The notes under the pieces were generated by a model. It saw only the letters and a list, made by a program, of their open reading frames with translations, ran no database searches and was not told where the DNA came from. Of a stretch of DNA of 64,000 nucleotides, positions 44,816-54,800 are shown piece after piece. Source of the stretch: AP-15 sp963774345 (GTDB lineage Bacteria; Pseudomonadota; Alphaproteobacteria; ATCC43930; CGMCC-115725); contig CAVZFB010000065.1 in the NCBI GenBank assembly GCA_963774345.1, forward strand, positions 214,269 to 278,268. The letters run 5' to 3'. Each line of letters starts with the position of its first letter. The first letter of the stretch is position 1. The position numbers were made by a program, and so were the translations under genes.

Positions 44816-44994
44816 GGGATTCCCGGCCATGGCGTCGCGCAGGGCGTCGAGGGGGTGGATGCCGTGGTTGCGGGCGGTGCCGAGGTAGGAACGGATGAGG
44901 CAGTAGCGGACGGCGGTGCGGACGCTGCGCCAGCAGCCGCCTATCTTCATCTGGAGCTTCACCATGCGCTGGGGCTGTTCGGCGGGGTTGTTCA
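44816..44994 (-). pseudogene. IS66-family transposase, C-terminal piece
   Basis: 'LNNPAEQPQRMVKLQMKIGG', 'CWRSVRTAVRYCLIRSYLGT' and 'ARNHGIHPLDALRDAMAGNP' match the IS66 C-terminus (NxAERDLRMVKxQxKISG). It is the missing end of the transposase at 48611-49862: that gene stops at 'VPFTND' where this one resumes. The two parts are separated by the serine-recombinase element. Confidence 0.85.
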
Positions 44995-45045
44995 AGCGAA
45001 CCGTCGACTGCGCGTGATCGGGGCGGTCAGGCGCCAGCGGGCCGG

Positions 45046-45312
45046 GTGCGGGTGACGCACAGGTTCCACCCGTTGTCCGGGCAGTCGTTTGAGTTCGTCA
45101 AGCGGCTGCAGACGTGGCAGTCGGATCTGGTCTATTTCCTCGATTCCGCCGGAGAGCTGGTGAGCGTGCCGGCGGCGTGGACCGATCTGGTTGCGCCCGA
45201 TCCGTTCGTGGTGGTCGCGGCGGGCCGGGCGGCGTTTCGCGCCGGGGACCTGGCTGAGCTGGCCGGCCTGGTCTGCGCGTGCCGGGAGGCTGTCCACGGG
45301 ATTACGTCATGA
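45046..45312 (+). CDS. DUF5372-family protein
   Basis: 88 residues (GTG 45046 or GTG 45052). 'THRFHPLSGQSFEFVKRLQT', 'DLVYFLDSAGELVSVPAAWT', 'DLVAPDPFVVVAAGRAAFRA'. I recall this family as a regular neighbour of serine recombinases in actinobacteria. Small, soluble, beta-rich; it resembles an SH3/barrel-like accessory factor, function unknown. First gene in the element, reading inward from the left end. Confidence 0.7.
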   Translation: MRVTHRFHPLSGQSFEFVKRLQTWQSDLVYFLDSAGELVSVPAAWTDLVAPDPFVVVAAGRAAFRAGDLAELAGLVCACREAVHGITS

Positions 45313-45434
45313 TTGCCCAGCGGATTACGTCCGTCTGGCGGCTGGCCATCCGGCAGGTCCACAGCCTTCTCGGGCCGCCTGACATTATCCTGCTAGGAAT
45401 CCTGGCTTCATTCCGCTGGATGCGGCTCCTCTTG

Positions 45435-45472
45435 CCGGATCTTAGTGATGTAATTACATGGACAAGATCCGG
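45435..45472. promoter_or_regulatory. 38-bp nested dyad upstream of the HTH gene
   Basis: Outer arms CCGGATCTT (45435-45443) and AAGATCCGG (45464-45472) are perfect and centred on the same point as a perfect 12-base palindrome ATGTAATTACAT (45448-45459). Only the 4-base steps between are unmatched. It lies 14 bases before the HTH start: a likely operator, or a recombinase accessory site. Confidence 0.65.
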
Positions 45473-45486
45473 CTGCGGGAGGCGGC

Positions 45487-45993
45487 ATGGCCAGGCGGGA
45501 CGACGGCAAGGACGCCGCGCTGGCGGCGTCCCGGACGCTGAACAGCGATCCGCAGAAGGTGACCGACCGGGCGTTCACGGCCGGCGGGTTCTTCGATCCC
45601 GCCGACCTGCTGCAGGTGAAGTACGAGATGGTGCGGCGGGTCGAAGTGGACGGCGTGCCGGTGTCCGCGGCGGCCGGCGCGTTCGGGTTCGCGCGCCAGA
45701 GCGTCTACAACGCCCGGGCGGCGCTGGCGGCCGGCGGGCTGGCCGCGCTGATTCCGGCCAAGCCCGGGCCCAAGGGCGGGCACAAGCTCACCGGGCCGGT
45801 GCTGGACCATCTGGAGGCCCTGCTGGAGCAAGATCCCCGGCTGAGCTCCGGCGAGCTGGCCGGGCAGGCCGCGCAGCGGTTCGGCATCCAGGTGCATCCC
45901 CGCTCGGTGCGCCGGGCGCTGGACCGGCGGTCCGCCGGTCGCGGGGCCGAGACCGCCGGGACGGCGGCGCCCAAAAGCGGCCCGCGCGGCTGA
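45487..45993 (+). CDS. HTH (transposase/recombinase-like) DNA-binding protein
   Basis: 168 residues from ATG 45487 after GGGAGGCGGC. HTH-like segment 'VDGVPVSAAAGAFGFARQSV' and 'YNARAALAAGGLAALIPAKP', then 'PGPKGGHKLTGPVLDHLEAL', 'DPRLSSGELAGQAAQRFGIQ', 'VHPRSVRRAL', like the two HTHs of IS630/Tc1-type helix-turn-helix proteins. No DDE domain. It could regulate the recombinase or act as a directionality factor; both are inference. A nested dyad lies just upstream. Confidence 0.7.
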   Translation: MARRDDGKDAALAASRTLNSDPQKVTDRAFTAGGFFDPADLLQVKYEMVRRVEVDGVPVSAAAGAFGFARQSVYNARAALAAGGLAALIPAKPGPKGGHKLTGPVLDHLEALLEQDPRLSSGELAGQAAQRFGIQVHPRSVRRALDRRSAGRGAETAGTAAPKSGPRG

Positions 45994-46123
45994 GGGCGGC
46001 AGCGCGGCGGACCCGCCGGGACCGCTGTCCTGGCCAGGCGCAGATCCGGCGGCCCGGCGCTATGAGGCGCTGCGCACGATCGCGCTGGCCGGCGCTGGCG
46101 GCGGCTGGCGGTACCAGCTGCCC

Positions 46124-46363
46124 GTGCTGGCCGCCCGGGGAATGGCGTCCTGGCTGGCCCAGGAGCCCGCCGGCCCCGGCCCCGGCGACCTCCCAGCAGC
46201 AGCGATGCCGCAGGCCGGCCCGTCCCTGTCCGCCCCCGACCCTGTCCTACCCGGTACCAGCACGAACGGAGGTGATGCCCGCCCGCCGGCCTGCACGTCG
46301 CTGCCGCTCACCGCGGAGATCGTCGCGGTGCTCGCGCAGATGGCGCTCCACCATGCCCGCTGA
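46124..46363 (+). CDS. Small hypothetical protein in the recombinase element
   Basis: 79 residues from ATG 46124, but the same frame is coding-like further upstream from about 45994 ('GPLSWPGADPAARRYEALRT', 'IALAGAGGGWRYQLPVLAA'), so the real start may be a non-ATG codon close to the HTH stop, or a fusion broken by a shift. The C-terminus is 'LPLTAEIVAVLAQMALHHAR'. No family recognised. Likely co-transcribed with the HTH gene and the recombinase. Confidence 0.5.
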   Translation: MLAARGMASWLAQEPAGPGPGDLPAAAMPQAGPSLSAPDPVLPGTSTNGGDARPPACTSLPLTAEIVAVLAQMALHHAR

Positions 46364-46400
46364 CAGCCACCCGCCCGCCCCCGGCAAGGAAGGCCCGACC

Positions 46401-48605
46401 ATGAGCGACGACGCCACCAAGGTGACTCCCGCGCGGCTACGCCGCGACGCCTACCTCTACATCCGCCAGTCCACCCTCTACCAGGTCATCCACAACACCG
46501 AGTCAACCGCCCGGCAATACGACCTGAAAGGCCGCGCGGTGGCGCTCGGCTGGCCCGAGGACAAGATCCACGTCATCGACATCGACCAGGGCCGCTCCGG
46601 CGCCAGCGCCGCCGACCGGGCCGGGTTCCAGCAGCTGGTCGCCGAGGTCTCCCTCGGCCGGGCCGGCATCGTACTCGGCCTGGAATGCTCCCGGCTGGCC
46701 CGCGACTCCGCCGACTGGCAGCAGCTCGTCAAGATCTGCGCCCACGCCGATACGCTCATCTGCGACGAGGACGGCCTGTATGACCCGGCCATCTTCAACG
46801 ACCGCGTCCTGCTGGGCATGAAAGGCCAGCTCTCGGAATTCGAACTCCATTTCCTGCGCGCCAGGATGCGCGGCGGGATCCTGGCCAAGGCCCGCCGCGG
46901 CGAGCTCGCCCTCGCCCTCCCGGTCGGCCTGGTCCGCGACGGCCAGGGCCAGGTCACGCTGGACCCCGACGCGGGCGTGCGCGACGCCGTGCGGCTGCTG
47001 TTCAGCACCTTCACCGCCACCGGATCGGCGTTCGGCGTCGTCAAGGCATTCCGCGAACAGCAGCTGACCTTCCCCGCCCGCCACCACCGCGGACCCCGCA
47101 GCGGCGAGCTGTTCTTCCAGCCGCTCACCCACGACCGGGTCCTCACCATCCTGCACAACCCCGCCTACGCCGGCGCCTACGCCTACGGGCGGGCAGCCCA
47201 CGCCACCGGCCTGGACGGACACCACCACACCACCGCCAGGCCCATCCCGGAGTGGACGGTCCTGATCAAAGACCACCACCCCGGCTACCTCACCTGGGCT
47301 CAGTACGAGGCCAACCTCGCCGTCCTGGCCGCCAACGCCGCCGCCCGCGGCGACGACCGCGCCGCCGGCCCGCCCCGCGAAGGCACCGCCCTGCTGCAGG
47401 GCCTGGTCGTCTGCGGCCGGTGCGGGCGGCGGATGACCATCCGCTACCACACCCGGCACGGCACCCAGATCCCCAGCTACGTCTGCCAGAACGACGGCAT
47501 CCGCACCGCGCAGCCGATCTGCCAGCACCTGGCCGGCGACATCATCGACGCCGCCGTCAGCGACCTCATCCTGGCCGCCCTGACCCCCGCGGCCATCGAG
47601 GTCACCCTCGCCGTCAGCGACGAGCTGACCGCCCAGGCCGAACGCGCCGACCAGCTCCGCCAGGCCCAGGTTCAGCGCGCCGAGCAGGCCGCCGATGCCG
47701 CCCGGCGCCGCTACCTCGCCGTCGACGCCGCCAACCGGCTCGTCGCCGACGCCCTGGAAGCCGACTGGAACACCGCCCTGCGCGCCCTCGCCGCCGCCCG
47801 CGAGGACTACCGCAAGGCCACCGCCGCCGCCACCGCCCTCAACGCCCAGCAGCGCGACAAGATCCGCGCGCTCGCCGCCGACCTGCCCGCCCTATGGAAC
47901 GACCCCGCAACCCCGGTGCGCGAACGCAAGCGACTGATCCGCCTGCTGATCACCGACGTCACGCTGACCCGCAATCATGACTGCATGACTGCCGCCGTCC
48001 GCTTCCCCGGCGGCCGTCACCACGTCCTCCGCCTGCCCCTCCCGCAGACCGCCTGGCAGCTCCGGAAGACCCCCAGCCAGATCACCGGGCTGATCGGCCA
48101 GCTGCTCGACAGCCATACCTACGCCCAGATCGCCGGCGAGCTCAATACCGCAGGCCACACCAGCAGCGACGGGCACCCCTGGGACGGCGACCGCGTCGCC
48201 AAGCTGGCCGGCTACCACCACATGCCCAGCCACGACCAGCGCCTGCAAGACCGCGGGCTGCTCACCCTCAGCCAGATCGCCGCCGACCTTGACGCCCACC
48301 CCAGCAGCATCAAACGCTGGCACCGGCTCGGCCTGATCACCGGCGAGCAAGCCGACGACCGCGGCATCTTCCGCTACCACCCCGGCCAGGCCCGCCCGGC
48401 CAGGGCCGACACCGAGAACGCCCGCAAGCGCCTCGGTGACGACCACCGCTCAGGCCGCCGCAACCCCCACCGCAAATCCGGGCGCCCCCGCACGCCAAGG
48501 CAAAATGTCAGACCCCCCGGCAACACTGAAACCACCCGCCCGGCAGCCACCGGGACGCCCAGCCAGCCCCTGTACTTCCCAGCCACCACAAGAGGCGCAG
48601 TATGA
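46401..48605 (+). CDS. Large serine recombinase
   Basis: 734 residues from ATG 46401 after AAGGAAGG. Resolvase domain with catalytic Ser24 ('AYLYIRQSTLYQVIHN'), Arg/Asp region 'IVLGLECSRLARDSADWQQL' and 'LSEFELHFLRARMRGGILAK'. Recombinase domain 'VGLVRDGQGQVTLDPDAGVR', then zinc beta-ribbon 'VVCGRCGRRMTIRYH' and 'YVCQNDG', a coiled coil ('LRQAQVQRAEQAADAARRRY') and a C-terminal MerR-like HTH ('LSQIAADLDAHPSSIKRWHR'). It cuts both strands at a 2-base crossover to integrate or excise DNA. The stop is 3 bases before the right CA core. Confidence 0.93.
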   Translation: MSDDATKVTPARLRRDAYLYIRQSTLYQVIHNTESTARQYDLKGRAVALGWPEDKIHVIDIDQGRSGASAADRAGFQQLVAEVSLGRAGIVLGLECSRLARDSADWQQLVKICAHADTLICDEDGLYDPAIFNDRVLLGMKGQLSEFELHFLRARMRGGILAKARRGELALALPVGLVRDGQGQVTLDPDAGVRDAVRLLFSTFTATGSAFGVVKAFREQQLTFPARHHRGPRSGELFFQPLTHDRVLTILHNPAYAGAYAYGRAAHATGLDGHHHTTARPIPEWTVLIKDHHPGYLTWAQYEANLAVLAANAAARGDDRAAGPPREGTALLQGLVVCGRCGRRMTIRYHTRHGTQIPSYVCQNDGIRTAQPICQHLAGDIIDAAVSDLILAALTPAAIEVTLAVSDELTAQAERADQLRQAQVQRAEQAADAARRRYLAVDAANRLVADALEADWNTALRALAAAREDYRKATAAATALNAQQRDKIRALAADLPALWNDPATPVRERKRLIRLLITDVTLTRNHDCMTAAVRFPGGRHHVLRLPLPQTAWQLRKTPSQITGLIGQLLDSHTYAQIAGELNTAGHTSSDGHPWDGDRVAKLAGYHHMPSHDQRLQDRGLLTLSQIAADLDAHPSSIKRWHRLGLITGEQADDRGIFRYHPGQARPARADTENARKRLGDDHRSGRRNPHRKSGRPRTPRQNVRPPGNTETTRPAATGTPSQPLYFPATTRGAV

Positions 48606-48610
48606 AGCCA

Positions 48611-49862
48611 GATCGTTGGTGAACGGCACGGCGAAGTCGGCCGCGAAGCGCCACACCTGGGCGGCTCGGGTCTGCAGGCGCCGGGCCAGGGTGTAGCCGG
48701 GATGCCGGCCGCTGGGCCAGTCCCGGTGGGCGTTGGTGGCGATTCCCCAGGCCACGGCGGCGTCGTAGCGGGCGCGCAGGGCGTCCAGGAGCTTGCCGTC
48801 CAGGGCGGTGGCGCCGTCGGCGCGGGCCTTGGCCACTGCGGCCCTGGCGTCAGTGAGCGCGCTGATGGCCGGCTCGGTCCAGCAGCGCTGGACCCGGGTG
48901 CCTTCCTCGTCCATGTCGCCGATGCCGCGCAGTGTCCTGATCAGGTGGGCGCAGCACAGCTGGACCGCGGTCAGCTGCTGGTCGTACTTGGCGTAGGCGG
49001 CGTAGTCGTCGCGGACCAGCGTGCCGCGGTAGCCAGGCAGGATGCCGAAGGCGTCCAGCTGGAGGTGACCGCGCCCGGCGGCGGCCCCGAACCAGACCAG
49101 CTTGCCGGCGCGGGCGGTGTAGATGTACAGCAGCCGGTCGCTGTCATCGCCCGCCACCCGGGCCGGGGTCTCATCGTGGTGCAGCACCGCAGCGGCCCGC
49201 AGCCGCTGCTTGAGCGTGCCCTCGAATTCCGCCAGGCAGGCGGCCACCCGGGCCACCAGGCCGCCGGTGAAGCCGGTCGAGACCGGCGCGTCCAGCAGCA
49301 CGCCCATCAGGTCAGCGGCGCGCTCGATGCTCATATGCCCGTTGCAGGCCAGCAGCGCCGTCGCCGCCCGCACGTCCGGGCCGTAACAGCACGGCCCGGC
49401 CAGCCCCGCCGGGGTGGCCGCGCGGGTCACCTTCCGGCATGCCGGGCAGGCCACCTCGATCATCCGGTACTCGGTCACCTGCAGCCGCACCGGCGGGGTG
49501 TCGGACACCTGCACCCGCGCGGCCACCGTCCCCTCCAGGCTGGCCAGGTCATGCCCGCATCCCGCGCACTGGCCGGGCGTCACCACGGTGACCCGGTCCG
49601 GGTCACTGCGCCAGGCCAGCGCGTGTCCCTCGTGCCCCGGCTGGCCGCCGCGCGGACGAGGCGAGCGCTTCCTGGGCTTCCTAGCGCGCTTAGCCCGCGC
49701 CGCCGGGCCGTCCGAGCCCGGCGGCATCGAGGAGTTGGACGAGTCCATCCCCACCCGCCGCTTCAACTGCTCAATCTCAGCCAGCAGCGCCGCGATCACC
49801 GCATCCCGCTCCGCCAGGGCAGCCAGCAACTCCTCGCGGCTGAGCTCCCGGGGATCAGGCAC
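48611..49862 (-). pseudogene. IS66-family transposase, N-terminal and central part
   Basis: Starts at ATG 49862: leucine-rich N-terminus ('EELLAALAERDAVIAALLAE'), 'GMDSSNSSMPPGSDGPAARA', zinc finger 'CAGCGHDLASL' and 'CPACRKV', DDE elements 'LHHDETPARVAGDD' and 'TLVRDDYAAYAKYD', 'AHLIRTLRGIGDMDEEG', then 'DFAVPFTND' where the serine-recombinase element begins. The remaining ~60 residues, with the last part of the catalytic region, are at 44816-44994. Beyond 48611 the frame reads through into the element's end. Confidence 0.9.
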
Positions 49863-49929
49863 CCACTCAAACTACGGATCTCCCAGCACTCCAGCCATGA
49901 CCACCGAAACCGGCGCGTCTACCTCAAGT

Positions 49930-50245
49930 CCGACACTGGCCACAGGCCTGAATGGATACCGAGGGACGACCACGTTTGAGTTCGACTACGACCAGTGATC
50001 CACTGGCCCTGTCGATGCACAAGAAGTCAAGTCACCCGATCGGCGTCTTGAGTTGGTGACCTGATTCGCCGTTCGGTCCCTGCCACAGTTCCAGTGTGCG
50101 ACCCCATCCGATCGACTTCCAGTTGCCGAGCAGGAAGTCCTCCAGGTGGGCCTCCAGTACGAACTCGGAGTTCTGTTCGGGTACAGTGATGCCGTCGTCT
50201 TGCACAACGTCTTCGATGTCGTCATCCTCTTCGTCGATTCCCGCC
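49930..50245 (-). pseudogene. DUF91/NucS-like PD-(D/E)xK nuclease fragment with internal stop
   Basis: 'IDEEDDDIEDVVQDDGITVP', 'SEFVLEAHLEDFLLGNWKSI', 'GWGRTLELWQGPNGESGHQL', then TGA at 50032-50034 where an Arg is expected, then 'LDFLCIDRASGSLVVVELKR', which holds the Asp and the ExK catalytic motif. It ends soon after 'RGRPS'. A decayed nuclease between IS66 and the HerA-NurA operon. Confidence 0.65.
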
Positions 50246-50264
50246 GCCTCGGGAAGCCGGGTCC

Positions 50265-50641
50265 GCGCGCACCTGGACCTCGGCCAGCCGGTGGCGATCG
50301 GGCTGTTCGCGATCTTGCACTTCCTGCGTAACGCCGACGACCCGGCGGGGATCGTGGCGCGCCTGCGTGCTGCCGTCGCGCCGGGGAGCTACCTGGCGGT
50401 CTCCCACATCGGCACCGACTTCTTCCCCGATAAGTCGGCCCTGGCCGAAGCGGTAGCGGTGTACGAGTGGGCCAGCGAGCGGGTCTGGCCGCGGAGCCGG
50501 GATCAGATCCTCATCTTCTTCGACGGTTTCGAGCTGCTCGAGCCGGGCCTGGTGTCCAAGCACCAGTGGCGGCCGGTCACCGGCATAGCCGTCGGCAACA
50601 CGCCGAACATCCAGTGGGGCGCGGTAGGAGGCAAGCCTTAG
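50265..50641 (+). pseudogene. SAM-dependent methyltransferase (DUF574-type) C-terminal half
   Basis: 'LDLGQPVAIGLFAILHFLRN', 'DDPAGIVARLRAAVAPGSYL', 'AVSHIGTDFF', and C-terminal 'PNIQWGAVGGKP' match the second half of the actinobacterial S-adenosyl methyltransferase family. The SAM-binding first half is missing; upstream is the nuclease fragment on the other strand. Confidence 0.75.
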
Positions 50642-50757
50642 CCCGGGATGGCGAGCTGCGAGCTCATGCCCGCGGTGGCCTTACGGGAGGCGCGCACCGG
50701 ACCCGTTCGGATCAATATCGTGTGACCTGCCCTGTTAGGGTCCTGCGATATTCCGGG

Positions 50758-51870
50758 TCAGTGGGCTGCTTCGCGCAGGGCCCGGTACAGGACGCGCGTG
50801 TCGCCGAGCCGGTGCCGGAGGGTGTTCTCGAGCCCGGCGATCGGGACGAGGTTCTGCGGGGCGCGGGAGTCCTTGTAGGCGACGGACGCGTAGCGGCTCA
50901 GCACCGTTTGCGACAGGTTCGCCAGCGCGGTTAGCTGGGCCCGGGACAGGTCGGTCGCTGCTTCGCAGCGTACGACACCGGCCCATGGCGCGCCGGGCAC
51001 GTCCGGAGTGGACGGTAGCCGCAGGTACCACGCGTGGCGTTCCCACGTAGTGCCCATCAGGAACACGGGGGTGCGTTGCCCTGCGGTAAGCGCGGCGACG
51101 ACCTGGTTCAGCTCTGCTGGCAGGTACCCGGCCCGGTGGGTCTTGATTAGTCCCATGGTGCGGGGCAGGTGGGTCCGGTTGCGCAGCGGCCCGTCGATGA
51201 CGAGCAGGTCGTCGTCGGCTCCGTCCTGCCCGCGTGGTGGGGAGCCGGCGTGTTCGGCGGCGCGGGGGAGAGCAGCGCGGGCGGCGAGGGCGGTGATGAC
51301 CTCGATCTCTGCGAGGGCCTGCTGCAACGCGTTGGAGAGGGTCATCGTGAGCGGCACGGTGTCACTGCCGACGGCGTGCCGGGCCCGGTAGGTGCCGCCC
51401 CGGGTCGGGATGTCGGTGGCATGCGCGGCGGTGGTGAACAGGCCCCGGCGGATCTCGGCGGCAACAAGGTGAGCCTTTCGTCGCCTGGGCTGTCCGCAGC
51501 AGCAGACGACGCCGGCGGCGTAGGACGCGCATACCGCCATAAACGCGGTCGCCGCCATACCTGCTACCAGGAGGGCATTCGTGGCGTCGGCGCTAGGCGC
51601 CGGTGAGTCGTCGATCCAGACGCGGGCGTCGATACGGCGAACGCCGTCGACGAACAGGACCGCGGACGGATGCGGCACGTCGCTGCCCGCGGGGATAGGT
51701 GCCCACTGGTCCGCGGGTGTTTCGACGTCGGTCTCGACGCGCGCGACGGAGGCGGGTAGGTCCTCGTCGGCGACGCCGAACGCAGTGCCGTAGCTGACGT
51801 CCCACGCGTCGATGCGGAACCGCATCCCGAGAGGGCTGCGGGTCGTGTCCTGCGTTCCGGAGACCGTCAT
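50758..51870 (-). CDS. nurA: NurA-domain nuclease
   Basis: 370 residues from ATG 51870, overlapping the SbcC stop by ATGA. NurA acidic motifs: 'AVLFVDGVRRIDARV' (first Asp) and 'LLVIDGPLRNRTHL' (second Asp), then 'MGLIKTHRAGYLPAELNQVV' and the conserved end 'RAPQNLVPIAGLENTLRHRL'. NurA is a Mn-dependent 5'-3' nuclease that works with the HerA motor in archaea to resect DNA ends. Residues ~95-120 include a hydrophobic stretch and 'VCCCGQ', unusual for NurA. Last gene of the four-gene operon. Confidence 0.85.
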   Translation of the reverse strand: MTVSGTQDTTRSPLGMRFRIDAWDVSYGTAFGVADEDLPASVARVETDVETPADQWAPIPAGSDVPHPSAVLFVDGVRRIDARVWIDDSPAPSADATNALLVAGMAATAFMAVCASYAAGVVCCCGQPRRRKAHLVAAEIRRGLFTTAAHATDIPTRGGTYRARHAVGSDTVPLTMTLSNALQQALAEIEVITALAARAALPRAAEHAGSPPRGQDGADDDLLVIDGPLRNRTHLPRTMGLIKTHRAGYLPAELNQVVAALTAGQRTPVFLMGTTWERHAWYLRLPSTPDVPGAPWAGVVRCEAATDLSRAQLTALANLSQTVLSRYASVAYKDSRAPQNLVPIAGLENTLRHRLGDTRVLYRALREAAH

Positions 51871-54800
51871 ACGGTGATCCGTTCGATCTGGGATCTGGCG
51901 CCGGTGCGGGTGACCTGGAAGCGGACCGGGATCCGGTCGGCGAGAGCGGGAACGTGGGTGATAACGCCGACCATCCGCTCTCCGGCCAGGTTCTCCAGCG
52001 TGGCCGCGACGACGTCGAGGGTCGTTTCGTCGAGGGTACCGAATCCTTCGTCGAGGAAGATCGACTCGAGTTTCGCGGCACCGGACGCGGCGAGGGAGGC
52101 GACCTGCCGGCTGAGGGCGAGCGCGAGTGCGAGGGAGGCCTGGAACGTTTCTCCGCCGGACAGGGTCCGGACCGGGCGGGTCGAGTCGGCGTCGTTGTGG
52201 TCGATGACTTCGATGTCCTTGCTATGGATCCTCAGCTCGAACTGTCCGGACGACATGTCGAGGAGGAGGTCGGAGGCGTCGGCGACGAGGGACGTGACTG
52301 CGCTTTCCAGTAGCCATGCTTGGAACGCGTCCGAACGCAGCAGGTTGCCGAGGGTGGCGGCGACCTGAGCTTGCTCGGCCGCTTCTTCCTTTTGTTTGTG
52401 GAGGCGTTGTCGTTCGTGGAACCGGTCTGCGGCGTGCTCCGCGGCGATGCGCGCGGCCGCGGCCGCGTCGGCCACGTCTCGGGTGACCGTGGTATGGAGT
52501 TCGCTGGCTGGGGTGTGCAGGTCGGGCAGTGGCAGCTCGGCGCGGACGAGGGCGTCGCTGAGTGCGGCGACGGCGATCCGGGATTCCTTCGCTGCATGGT
52601 CGGCGGCGTTTCGGGCCTTCATCATGTCGGCGGCGAGCACTGTCTCCTTCGTTCTGGCCCAGCTGTGGAGCTGGTTCCATGCCGCGGCAAGGGTGTTCTC
52701 GGCGATGGCCGGTGCGCCGTAGCGAGTGAGGGGGTCCCTCATCGTGGCCAGCTGCGTCCGGCTGTCGCGGGCAAGCGCATTGAGCTCATCGACCGTTTGC
52801 TGTGCGCGGGTGCGCGCCTGGCGGGCTTCAGTCAGCGCGCCGCGCGCCGCGGCAGCAGCCTGGTCGAGGCGGTCGAGTTCGGCGATGAGCTCGGTAACCT
52901 GCTCGCCGCTGGGTTGCGCAGCGAGCGCAGCGCTTAGATTCTGCTGGCGGGCCGCGGTCTGGTCGCGGACCTGGGCGATTCGGGCAAGGTTGGTCGCGGC
53001 CGTGTTCTGCTGGTCTCGGAGTTGGGCCAGGTTGGCGGCGGCTTGGGTGTGTTCGGCGCCGGCTGTGTCCGCAGTTGTCGCTGCGTCGGCAGCGGCTTCG
53101 CGCAGCGCCGGGAGCTGTGCGCTCCGGGTGGCGCGTTCAGCGGCGGCCCACCGGGTGAGGGTGTCCCAGGCGGCGATGAGATCAGCAGTGTCGACCACCG
53201 GGGCGCCGAGGCTGGCGACGGTGTCTCGGGCTTTCTGGAGTGCCGTGGCCGCGGTGCGGCTGCGCTCATCGAGGTCGAGGCTGTCCCGGTCGAACATGCG
53301 ACGTGCGGCGCTGGCGCTGCTGCGACGGGTGTCGGCGGCGGTGACTGCCTGTTGGAGCCCGCGACGGCTTTCGGCAGCGGCGTCGAAGACGTGGCGGGCT
53401 TGCGCTGCGGCGTCGGCCGCCCGGGTGAGGTCCCCGCGGGCGGTATCAGGCGTGATCGGGGTACTGAGCGGGGTTAGCAACGTCGCCAGGTCGGGTCCGC
53501 CTGTGTGCAGATTACGCAGGGCGGTGTGCAGGTCGATGCGGGCTGCCTCGACGTGCCGCAGGCTTTGCGCGCGGGCCGCGGCCGTGTCCCGGTGGTCGCG
53601 GTCGAGGCGGGCGTGCTCGTCCACTGCCTGTCCGTAGCGGGACTGCGCGGACGCGAGCTCCTTCTCCGCGGCGGCGACATGGCCGGTGTCGTGCCCGGCG
53701 GGGACCGCTATGACCAGCTGTTCGCAGACCGGGCACGGCTGCCCGGGCTGCAGGTGGGCGCGCAGTGTGCCGGCTTCGTCGGCGAGCCGGGCGGCGTCCA
53801 AGTTCGCGCGGGCGGTGGCCAGCGCGTCGGTGGCGGTGGCCAGCGCGTCGGTGGCGGTGACGACTGCGTCGGCGGCCTGGTCCCGGTCGTTCCAGGCAGT
53901 CAGGTCAGCGGTGAGGGCGTCGTACACGATCGTGGCGGGCCGCCGACCGGTGCTGAGCGTGGCTTCCGAAGGAGCGGACCCCAGCGCGGCCTGAGCAGCG
54001 CGGTAGGCCTCCTCGGCGGCGTCCGTCTCAGCGTCGAGCTCGGCATGGCGGGTGCGGAGGGCGGTGAGTGCAGTGGTGAGTTCATCCAGGTCGTCAGGGA
54101 TGGTGATGGTGGCAAGCGTGGTGGTCTGCTCGGTCGCCAAGGTCACGGCCTGTTGAGCCTGGTTTGCTGTGTCCGCAGCGCGTTCGGCGGCCACTCGCAG
54201 TCGTTCGGTGTTTTGTTCGGCGCCTTCGGTCGCCTTCTTTGCCTCATCGTGCGCGGTCACGGCATCGGTGACGTCGGCGTCGAGGGCCGGTAGATCGGCG
54301 TTGGTTTTGGCGAGGTCGTCCCATTGCTGGCGCAGTCTGAGGAGCTCGTGCCGGGGCCGGAATGCGCTGACCATCTCCGCGGCCCGGGTGTCTGCGGCCT
54401 CTGCTGCCTCGTGAACATTTGTCGTCTCGGTGAGGGTGCTGGCGGCCGCAGCGAGGTCGGCGTCGAGGGCGGTAACGCCGGGCGGGACCTGGACCGCGGC
54501 CAGCGCCTGCTGTTGCGTGGCCAGTTCGTCGACACGGTCGCCGGTGTCGGTGACGGCTAGCGCGGCCTGCTTGAGGTTGGGTAGTCCGGTGCCGGTGAGC
54601 CAGGTCTGTAGCTGGTTGAGTCGGTCGGCGCGGCCGGTGAGGTCGCTGACCTGCTGCTCGGTCGCCTCGATGTAACCGGCCAGGGCCGCCTCAAGCGCGT
54701 CGCGTGCGGCGCGCTTCTCCCGGGCGCGGCTGTTCGCGCGCGACTGCAGTTCGTCGTAGAGCTGGTAGCCGAGCAGGCTGGACAGGATGTCTTGCCGGTC

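Larger units (their letters stand above)
44995..48610. mobile_element. 3.6-kb serine-recombinase element inserted in an IS66 transposase gene
   Basis: Left flank ends GTTGTTCA (to 44994); right flank begins CAGATCGTTGGTG (from 48609). Removing the interior and one CA restores an unbroken IS66 frame: minus-strand 'FTND-L-NNPAEQPQRMVK'. The shared CA (44993-44994 and 48609-48610) is the expected 2-base crossover of serine recombination. Cargo: DUF5372 protein, HTH protein, small hypothetical, large serine recombinase whose stop lies 3 bases from the right core. This is the best-defined mobile element in the window. Confidence 0.8.

Noticed and set aside
45279..46400. Upstream extension of the serine recombinase to 1108 residues
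   Set aside because: The extension overlaps the HTH and small genes in another frame; the recombinase proper starts at ATG 46401 with a good RBS and normal length.
48702..49979. Long plus-strand frame of 425 codons
   Set aside because: It is antisense to the IS66 transposase, with Arg/Gly/His-rich translation and no family-like sequence; typical high-GC shadow.
52726..53637. Plus-strand 303-codon frame
   Set aside because: Antisense to the coiled-coil part of SbcC and made of Ala/Arg/Ser runs.
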